Source: Acinetobacter sp. XH1741
Lineage (GTDB): Bacteria > Pseudomonadota > Gammaproteobacteria > Pseudomonadales > Moraxellaceae
Length of the DNA stretch: 64,000 nucleotides
Direction of reading: 5' to 3'
Assembly (NCBI RefSeq): GCF_041021895.1
Contig: NZ_CP157428.1
Coordinates: 744,001-808,000 of the forward strand
Shown in pieces: positions 56,799 to 64,000 of the stretch. The position numbers and the translations under genes were made by a program. Under the pieces are notes generated by a model. It made no database searches. It was not told the DNA's origin and saw nothing but the letters and a program-made list of their open reading frames with translations. How positions within the stretch are numbered: the stretch's first letter is position 1; each line of letters starts with the position of its first letter.

Positions 56799-58651
56799 GT
56801 GATGCGCTACGTATTGCCCTTGTGGGAAACCCAAACTGCGGTAAAACTTCACTGTTTAACCATTTAACCGGAACAAGACAAAAAGTTGCTAACTATGCGG
56901 GTGTAACTGTAGAGCGTAAAGTTGGGCATTTTCAACTGCCTTCTGGACGTGCAGTTCGAGTACTCGATTTGCCAGGCACTTATAGTTTAAAGGCAACCAG
57001 CCCAGATGAAGAAATTACCCGCGATGTCTGCCAAGGCAAAATTGCCGAAGAAGGGCAGCAAGATGCATTTTTATGTATTGTCGATGCGACGAACTTAAAA
57101 CTGCACTTAGGGTTGGTACTTGAAATCATTGAGTTAGGGCGCCCGATTCTGGTTGTGTTGAACATGATGGATGAAGCGCGTCGCCGCGGTATTCAGATCA
57201 ATACACAAAAACTATCTGAGCGTTTAGGGGTGCCGGTTGTTGAAACGGTTGCCGTACGTAACTCAGGTATTGAAAACTTATTGCATGCGCTCGACCAAGA
57301 AAAATATACCGTGCCGCATACTGAACTCAGTGGTTTAAGTGGCGGGCATCATCAGAAAATCGAAATGATTTTTAAAGATGTCGTGAACTTTGTCGACCAC
57401 GATGATAAGCGTACTGATTTTCTAGATCGAATTTTTTTACATCCTGTGCTGGGCTTACTTAGCTTAGCTGTCTTGATGTTTATTGTGTTTCAGGCGGTCT
57501 TTGCTTGGGCAGAACCTTTTAAAGCTGCAATTGAAGATGGTGTAATTCCATGGCTAGGTGAATGGTTAAATGGAGCTATTCATCAACCTGTACTACGAAG
57601 TTTAGTCGTAGATGGGGTTCTAGCAGGTGCAGGTACAGTACTGGCATTCTTGCCACAAATTTTGATTCTTTTCTTCTTTATTTTGGTCTTGGAAGAGTCA
57701 GGTTATTTACCACGTGCAGCATTCTTGCTTGATAAATTAATGTTTAAGGCAGGCTTGAGTGGTCGTTCTTTTATTCCATTATTGTCAAGTTTTGCTTGTG
57801 CGATTCCTGGGATTATGGCGACCCGAAGTATTAGTGACCCTCGTGACCGTTTTACCACGATCATGGTTGCGCCGCTAATGACATGTTCGGCTCGTTTACC
57901 AGTCTATGCTTTATTAATCGGTGCATTTATTCCAAGTCAAAGTGTTTTTGGAATATTTAACTTACAGGGTTTGGTGTTATTTGGCCTTTATATGGCAGGC
58001 ATCTTAAGTGCCCTTTGTGTCGCTTTTGTGATGAAGTTTTTACGTAAAGACAAGTCACAGCATGCATTGTTAATGGAGTTACCAAGTTATCGTTTGCCGG
58101 ACCCAAAAAGTATTGCTATTGGCTTAATGGAACGTGCAAAGATTTTCTTACGCCGTGTCGGTGGGATTATTGTTGCATTGACCATTATTCTTTGGTTCTT
58201 GTGTACGTTCCCACAAGCACCTGATGGTGCAACGCAACCAGCTATTGATTATAGCTTTGCGGGTATGGCAGGGCACTTCATTCAGCCTTTGTTTGCACCA
58301 CTTGGCTTTAACTGGCAAATCGTGGTGGCATTGATTCCTGCGATGGCTGCTCGTGAAGTTGTGGTAGCTGCATTAGGTACCGTATATGCGTTATCTGGTG
58401 CAGATGATCATGCGGTTGCACAAGGGCTTGCTCATTTGATTAGTGCAGATGGTACAGGCTGGTCATTTGCTACAGGTCTGTCTTTATTGGTCTGGTTTAT
58501 TTATGCACCACATTGTTTAGCAACCTTGGCAACGGTACGCCGTGAGACAGGTTCATGGAAGCATGTGGCAGTCATGACGGCTTATTTATTTGGTTTGGCT
58601 TATCTCATGTCATTTTTAACCTACCAGATTGCATCACGCATTTGGGGTTAA
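56795..58651 (+). CDS. feoB: FeoB ferrous iron transporter
   Basis: A 618-residue Fe(II) transporter. An N-terminal G domain has the P-loop VGNPNCGKTSLFNHLTG (G1), DLPGTYSL (G3) and NMMDEA (G4). It is followed by Gate motifs with conserved cysteines (SFACAIPGIMATRSI, TCSARLPVYALL) and C-terminal helices. It is shorter than E. coli FeoB (773 residues) because the cytoplasmic C-terminal region is reduced. It takes up Fe2+ under anaerobic or acidic conditions; a Fur box precedes the operon. Confidence 0.95.
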   Translation: MSDALRIALVGNPNCGKTSLFNHLTGTRQKVANYAGVTVERKVGHFQLPSGRAVRVLDLPGTYSLKATSPDEEITRDVCQGKIAEEGQQDAFLCIVDATNLKLHLGLVLEIIELGRPILVVLNMMDEARRRGIQINTQKLSERLGVPVVETVAVRNSGIENLLHALDQEKYTVPHTELSGLSGGHHQKIEMIFKDVVNFVDHDDKRTDFLDRIFLHPVLGLLSLAVLMFIVFQAVFAWAEPFKAAIEDGVIPWLGEWLNGAIHQPVLRSLVVDGVLAGAGTVLAFLPQILILFFFILVLEESGYLPRAAFLLDKLMFKAGLSGRSFIPLLSSFACAIPGIMATRSISDPRDRFTTIMVAPLMTCSARLPVYALLIGAFIPSQSVFGIFNLQGLVLFGLYMAGILSALCVAFVMKFLRKDKSQHALLMELPSYRLPDPKSIAIGLMERAKIFLRRVGGIIVALTIILWFLCTFPQAPDGATQPAIDYSFAGMAGHFIQPLFAPLGFNWQIVVALIPAMAAREVVVAALGTVYALSGADDHAVAQGLAHLISADGTGWSFATGLSLLVWFIYAPHCLATLATVRRETGSWKHVAVMTAYLFGLAYLMSFLTYQIASRIWG

Positions 58652-58663
58652 TAGGAGGCGCTT

Positions 58664-58915
58664 ATGTTTGATTACCTTATTGTTGCTGTATTGGTGTTGT
58701 GGAGTGCCATTGTTGTCTTTAAAAAGGTATTCCCTCAAACATCGACGTCAGTATTTTTTGCTTTATCAACTCAATGTCAACGGTTGGGCTGGCAGCGTTT
58801 GGCAACATGGCTGAAGCCTAAACAAGTTGCAGGTTGTGGCGGCAATTGTGGCTGTTCGACTGACGATGCGCCTGAGCAAAAGTCCGCTCCGATACAAACA
58901 GTGAAGTGGCGTTAA
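58664..58915 (+). CDS. DUF6587/FeoB-associated Cys-rich membrane protein
   Basis: An 83-residue protein with one N-terminal transmembrane helix (residues 4-20) and a short C-terminal tail carrying CGGNCGCS (about 58-65). It occupies the position of FeoC in E. coli, 12 bases after feoB. It lacks the FeoC winged helix but resembles the FeoB-associated cysteine-rich membrane proteins. The cysteine cluster could bind iron; this is inference. Confidence 0.75.
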   Translation: MFDYLIVAVLVLWSAIVVFKKVFPQTSTSVFFALSTQCQRLGWQRLATWLKPKQVAGCGGNCGCSTDDAPEQKSAPIQTVKWR

Positions 58916-58926
58916 TTTTTCTGTAT

Positions 58927-58953
58927 AAAAAGCCATCGAATGATGGCTTTTTT
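58927..58953 (+). terminator. Intrinsic terminator of the feo operon
   Basis: AAAAGCCATC/GATGGCTTTT stem followed by a T run. Confidence 0.85.
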
Positions 58954-58993
58954 ACGCACTGACACAAAAAAAGTAGAATAAAAGTCAAACTGA

Positions 58994-60409
<1,416 letters not shown>

Positions 60410-60433
60410 AGAAAATATGATTAGGAATGTAGT

Positions 60434-61630
60434 ATGGCAGGCTTAGCTCAGACCACAATCCAGAAAATCAATCATTGGTATGAACGGATATTGCCTAAAT
60501 GGCCAGCGGAAGTGACGCCACGTAATGTCTTGATTTTCTGTGTCGTTGCATTGTTATGTATCGGTTCGGTGATGGTGGCATCTGCTTCGATGCCTTATGC
60601 AGAGTATATGCATGAGAACCCGTTTCACTATGTCATCCGCCATGCGATTTCTATTGTCGCTGCGGCGGTGGTGGCATATTTAACATATCGGATATCACTC
60701 AATACATGGTTTAAAAATACGTTTCCGCTGTGGCTATTAACCATGATTCTGCTACTTGCTGCTTTGGCAGTAGGTTCAGAAGTCAATGGTTCTACACGCT
60801 GGATTAAAATCGGTGGCTTTACCTTGCAGCCAACAGAGGTTGCTAAGGTCATGATGGCAATTTTTACAGCAGATTATGTGGTACGCCGTGCAAAAGAAGT
60901 TCGTACTCACTGGAAAGGCTTGCTGCGTTTAAGTGGTGTGATGGCAATTACAGTCGGCTTGATTATTGCTGAGCCGGACTTGGGCGCTACCATCGTTATT
61001 GTCATGATGATGGTTGGGGTGTTCTTTTTAGCTGGTGCACCGCCAACACAGTTCTTGATCATGCTTGGTGCGATTGTCACGGGTATTGTGTTTTTAGTTC
61101 TATTTGAGCCTTATCGTTTCCAACGTCTAATTTCGTTTACTGACCCATGGGCAGATCCATTGGGCGTAGGTTATCAGTTATCAAATGCACTTATGGCATT
61201 TGGTCGTGGCGAATGGTTTGGAACTGGCTTAGGGCATAGTGTTCAAAAGTTATCTTATTTGCCAGAAGCGCATACTGACTTTATGTTGGCTGTGTTAGGT
61301 GAAGAGTTTGGTTTCTTCGGTATTTCAATCGTTATTGGTTTGTCTTTCTTAATGTTGGCATGTTGTATCAAGATTGGTCACCGTGCATTGAAACATCACT
61401 ACCTTCGTGCGGGCTATTTGGCCTACGGTATTAGTATTATTTTCTTGCTTCAGATTTTGGTAAATGCGGGTATGAACATGGGCTTAATGCCAACCAAAGG
61501 TTTAACTCTGCCATTTATTAGTTATGGTGGTACGTCTTTAATGATGTGTGCTGCCATGATTAGCTTGATTTTAAAGATTGATGCGTCAACTCAAGAAGTG
61601 AACCCTGAAAGAGAAGAATCAAACTTCTAA
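60434..61630 (+). CDS. ftsW: Lipid II flippase/peptidoglycan glycosyltransferase FtsW
   Basis: A 398-residue SEDS protein with about ten membrane helices. The conserved loops ADPLGVGYQLSNALMAFGRGEWFGTGLG (cited in part as GRGEWFGTGLG), LPEAHTDFMLAVLGEEFGFFG (cited in part as LPEAHTDFMLAVLGEE) and GLTLPFISYGGTSLMM are present. It polymerises septal peptidoglycan with FtsI. It follows murD. Confidence 0.95.
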   Translation: MAGLAQTTIQKINHWYERILPKWPAEVTPRNVLIFCVVALLCIGSVMVASASMPYAEYMHENPFHYVIRHAISIVAAAVVAYLTYRISLNTWFKNTFPLWLLTMILLLAALAVGSEVNGSTRWIKIGGFTLQPTEVAKVMMAIFTADYVVRRAKEVRTHWKGLLRLSGVMAITVGLIIAEPDLGATIVIVMMMVGVFFLAGAPPTQFLIMLGAIVTGIVFLVLFEPYRFQRLISFTDPWADPLGVGYQLSNALMAFGRGEWFGTGLGHSVQKLSYLPEAHTDFMLAVLGEEFGFFGISIVIGLSFLMLACCIKIGHRALKHHYLRAGYLAYGISIIFLLQILVNAGMNMGLMPTKGLTLPFISYGGTSLMMCAAMISLILKIDASTQEVNPEREESNF

Positions 61631-61647
61631 ATCATTTCAGTTGTTAT

Positions 61648-61679
61648 AAAAAAGCCTGATTTAATATCGGGCTTTTTTT
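61648..61679. terminator. Bidirectional terminator between ftsW and gluQRS
   Basis: AAAAAAGCCTGAT/ATCGGGCTTTTTTT stem with one G-U pair and a short loop. Confidence 0.85.
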
Positions 61680-62574
61680 ATAAATATGTTCCGCTGAGCT
61701 GTTGCTTATGAGGAATTAAATCTACATTCCACTGCGCTACAGCTTGCTTGAGCATGACTTCGGGGCGATCTAAATCAACGTTTGGTTGGCCTAAGGCTTG
61801 TATGGCTTGTTGTAATAATTGAGGAGCCTTAGTTAAATCGAGTGCTTGAGCAAGGTTTTGTTTAGAGAGCTTTTGCCCTTGGTCGTTCATGGCCAGAGGC
61901 AGATGCATATAGCTGAGTTTAGGGTAACCTAGGAGTTTCCCCAGCCAAATTTGACGTTCCGTGTTATCTAATAAGTCCGCGCCGCGAACAACGTGAGTAA
62001 TGCCTTGTAGGTAGTCATCTACGACAACAGCAAGTTGGTAATTAATAATGCCGTCACGGCGTTTAAGAACAAAATCGCCAAGGTCGTGTTGTAGATTTGA
62101 ACAATGGTGTCCTTGCAGACGGTCATCGAAACAAACTTGCTGATCTTGAACTTTTACTCGAATCGCTTGTCCTTGAAAATCGAGATGTAAATCACGGCAA
62201 ATACCTGCATAGATTGCATTTGAACCCAGCATTTTACGAGTACACTGACACGCATAAACCAGATCCTCTTTTTTAAGCTGATCTAATACGCTTTCATAAA
62301 TATCTAGGCGGTCTTTTTGAAAGATGATCTGGGCATCTGAGTCGAATTGAAAAGCTTCAAGTGATGCGAGTATATGGTCTTCACTACCCGGGTAAATGCG
62401 GGGAATGTCAGTGTCTTCAACACGAACGATCCATCTGCCTTGATGGGCTCGAGCATCACAATAACTGGCAACAGCAGTGATGAGTGAACCGAAATGTAAA
62501 GGGCCGGTTGGCGAGGGCGCAAACCGGCCTGAGTATGAAAAGCTAGGCTTTTCTTGAGTAGCTACCGCGGTCAT
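61678..62574 (-). CDS. gluQRS: Glutamyl-Q tRNA(Asp) synthetase
   Basis: About 298 residues, a truncated GluRS paralogue without anticodon domain that glutamylates queuosine 34 of tRNA-Asp. The HIGH-type motif is FAPSPTGPLHFGSL and the KMSKS-type motif is GQKLSKQN. A zinc site of CQC and YAGIC appears near residues 100-120. The start ATG 62574 lies one base past the dksA stop, a common dksA-gluQ coupling. Upstream reading adds 17 residues overlapping dksA and is less likely. Confidence 0.93.
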   Translation of the reverse strand: MTAVATQEKPSFSYSGRFAPSPTGPLHFGSLITAVASYCDARAHQGRWIVRVEDTDIPRIYPGSEDHILASLEAFQFDSDAQIIFQKDRLDIYESVLDQLKKEDLVYACQCTRKMLGSNAIYAGICRDLHLDFQGQAIRVKVQDQQVCFDDRLQGHHCSNLQHDLGDFVLKRRDGIINYQLAVVVDDYLQGITHVVRGADLLDNTERQIWLGKLLGYPKLSYMHLPLAMNDQGQKLSKQNLAQALDLTKAPQLLQQAIQALGQPNVDLDRPEVMLKQAVAQWNVDLIPHKQQLSGTYL

Positions 62575-62575
62575 A

Positions 62576-63112
62576 TTAACCGTTATTTTGCTTCTCTTTA
62601 ATTTCTGCCAAAGTTTTGCAGTCAATACATAACGTTGCAGTTGGACGCGCTTCTAAACGACGTAAACCGATTTCGATACCACATGTTTCACAGAAACCGT
62701 AGTCTTCGTTTTTAATCGCTTCCATAGATTGTTCGATTTTACGAATTAATTTACGTTCACGGTCACGTGTACGTAATTCAATTGCAAATTCTTCTTCTTG
62801 GGTAGCACGGTCGTTTACATCTGGCAATGCAGTTGATTCGTCTTGCATCGTATTTAAAGTACGATCAACTTCAGACATTAATTCAGCTTTCCATGCTTGC
62901 AGAATTTGTCGGAAATGCTCGAGCTGTCCTTCAGACATGTACTCTTCATTTTTCTTAGGTTGATAAGGTGCAATACCAAATAAACTTGCAGTTGTGCCTA
63001 TGTCAGAAGTTTTAGGTTTCACTTTACGTGCACGTTTTGCAGAAGCTTTGTCACCTTCCACTACAACTTCTGTATGTTCATCCAAAACTTGGTTGTGGTT
63101 GTCATTCGCCAT
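62576..63112 (-). CDS. dksA: RNA polymerase-binding transcription factor DksA
   Basis: About 178 residues. The coiled-coil tip carries DVNDRA (the DxxDxA motif that reaches the polymerase active site), and the C4 zinc finger is FCETCGIEIG and TLCIDCK. The ATG 63112 has GAGG 8 bases upstream; a longer start at 63136 would add eight residues. The N-terminal 50 residues are charged (VVEGDKASAKRARKVKPK), longer than in E. coli, and common in Acinetobacter. It acts with ppGpp at rRNA promoters. Confidence 0.95.
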   Translation of the reverse strand: MANDNHNQVLDEHTEVVVEGDKASAKRARKVKPKTSDIGTTASLFGIAPYQPKKNEEYMSEGQLEHFRQILQAWKAELMSEVDRTLNTMQDESTALPDVNDRATQEEEFAIELRTRDRERKLIRKIEQSMEAIKNEDYGFCETCGIEIGLRRLEARPTATLCIDCKTLAEIKEKQNNG

Positions 63113-63142
63113 AATAGGGCATTCCTCATCATACACGTATTA

Positions 63143-63172
63143 TCTATACGCAAAAAATATGGTGATATGCAA
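63143..63172 (-). promoter_or_regulatory. Promoter of dksA
   Basis: Minus strand TTGCAT (63167-63172), 18-base spacer, TATAGA (63143-63148). The predicted start is about 25 bases ahead of the dksA ATG. Confidence 0.5.
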
Positions 63173-63192
63173 GTGTTTTTATAGAAAACCAT

Positions 63193-63211
63193 CGATGGGA
63201 TTTTCCCATCG
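63193..63211 (-). terminator. Weak hairpin downstream of the cpdA-like gene
   Basis: CGATGGG/CCCATCG stem with a 5-base loop, 113 bases after the cpdA stop. No clean T run follows on the minus strand, so it is at best a weak terminator. Confidence 0.35.
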
Positions 63212-63323
63212 GGTCGTCATCATATAGATTTTTCCTGCAAGATGATAGTCATTCTGTCCCGTAAATATTTTCAAAACGTGTTTACCCTAGTCACAATTAT
63301 ATATAAGCATATAAGAAATAGGG

Positions 63324-64000
63324 CTAATAGCCTGAAATATCAGTATTTATACGGTTTTTAAAATTTTCAAGTCGAAACACTTTTGTTTCAAAACTACCAT
63401 CGTTATTCAGACGAATGTAACGATAACCCGGTGCATTTTGATCAAGGGCGAAATCATTACTAAACGGCTTAAATTGCACGCTTGTCGAGGGTGTAGAGAA
63501 AAACTCGATCCCTTGCCAAATATTAAGTGAGTCTTGATGCACATGTCCGCAGACTAAAGCCTTTACATTTTTAAATGGGCTTAACGTATCAAGAAGGACA
63601 TTCGAGTTTTGAAGCTTATGATGATCAATCCATTTTGATTTCATGGCAAAAGGATGATGATGACAAGCCAGCAAAACTGGATGATCTGCAAACTGCTCAA
63701 GTAAATTCGCCAAATTTTCTAATTGTTCAGAAGAGAGATGGCCATCTATTTTTCCTTTTACAGCGCTATTGAGCATAATCACACGCCAGTTGCCTAAGCC
63801 TACCACCACAGGTTGTTGATGATTCTCGTTATGCAATGGAAAGTGGTCAACATTGTCATGATTGCCTAAGGTCTGGAAAAAAGGCAGACCTAGGTTTTGC
63901 ATAAAGCTTATGTAACGCTTGTAAGTAATAGGCGTAGGTGCTTGTGCGAGGTCGCCAGTATGGATAATCGCATCGGCTTCCGGATGTTGCTTCAATATTT
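63324..64000 (-). CDS. cpdA: Cyclic-AMP phosphodiesterase-like metallophosphoesterase, 5' end outside window
   Basis: The C-terminal 225 residues or so of a calcineurin-like phosphodiesterase. Metal-binding motifs visible are HTGDLAQ, TLGNHD, CHHHP and CGHVHQD; the first DxH motif must lie upstream of the window. CpdA hydrolyses cAMP. It is the gene upstream of dksA in the same direction. The in-window TTG at 63995 is internal, not the true start. Confidence 0.87.
   Translation of the reverse strand, partial: ILKQHPEADAIIHTGDLAQAPTPITYKRYISFMQNLGLPFFQTLGNHDNVDHFPLHNENHQQPVVVGLGNWRVIMLNSAVKGKIDGHLSSEQLENLANLLEQFADHPVLLACHHHPFAMKSKWIDHHKLQNSNVLLDTLSPFKNVKALVCGHVHQDSLNIWQGIEFFSTPSTSVQFKPFSNDFALDQNAPGYRYIRLNNDGSFETKVFRLENFKNRINTDISGY

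Noticed and set aside
63193-63211. Strong terminator between the cpdA-like gene and dksA
   Set aside because: The hairpin is good but lacks a continuous T run on the minus strand, so it was kept only as weak.

Overview
The window is a 64 kb stretch of core chromosome from an Acinetobacter, most likely the A. baumannii/calcoaceticus complex. The base composition is AT-rich. The gene order parC, fadD, ppa, OprD-type porin, comM, glnK-amtB, nrdR-ribD-(adenine methylase)-ribE, lptFG, gpmI, pilSR, gacA, pbpG, thrC-hom, dsbC, xerD, feoAB, murD-ftsW, gluQRS-dksA-cpdA matches what I know of that group. I found no insertion sequence, prophage, integron, CRISPR array, tRNA or rRNA gene. Both end genes are cut: cysK lacks only the first two bases of its ATG, and the cpdA-like gene runs off the right edge.

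Layout. 1-5.2 kb: cysK, a lytic transglycosylase lipoprotein, a long intergenic region carrying a candidate Rsm-type small RNA, a MerR-controlled flavodoxin/DUF2938 pair, and a phytase-like lipoprotein. 5.3-13.5 kb: radical-SAM YgiQ, a DUF2726 protein, RidA, a gap with a possible structured RNA, DinB, a GH25 muramidase, an MFS drug exporter and a LOG-family nucleosidase. 13.7-24 kb: a TerC/CBS/CorC membrane protein, YchJ, a TRIC-like channel, an MFS uptake carrier, parC, fadD, a MAPEG protein and ppa. 24-31 kb: two outer-membrane channel genes around a 960-base AT-rich gap, then a MocR regulator divergent from a class II aldolase/DapA-like operon, then an FMN reductase. 31-41.6 kb: intact comM, ubiK, glnK-amtB, the nrdR-ribD-aamA-ribE operon, holC and pepA. 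41.7-51.7 kb: lptFG, gpmI, a CTP protease, pilSR, gacA and pbpG. 51.7-64 kb: thrC-hom, dsbC, xerD, feoA-feoB-DUF6587, murD-ftsW, and cpdA-dksA-gluQRS.

The most interesting signal is at 1751-1944 on the minus strand. It is an approximately 120-nt transcription unit with five AGGA/GGA motifs, most of them in hairpin loops. Its intrinsic terminator also shows GGA in the loop. An 18-bp near-palindrome one base away from the GacA upstream box (TGTAAG-N6-CTTACA) lies about 64 bases ahead of the predicted start. This is the architecture of the RsmX/Y/Z regulators that sequester CsrA/RsmA. The GacA response regulator itself is encoded at 49767-50402, so the window may hold two layers of one Gac/Rsm cascade. 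Other points worth a check are a nested-hairpin RNA candidate at 9151-9275, the orphan adenine methylase inside the riboflavin operon, the unoccupied comM resistance-island hot spot, and several unassigned palindromic operators.
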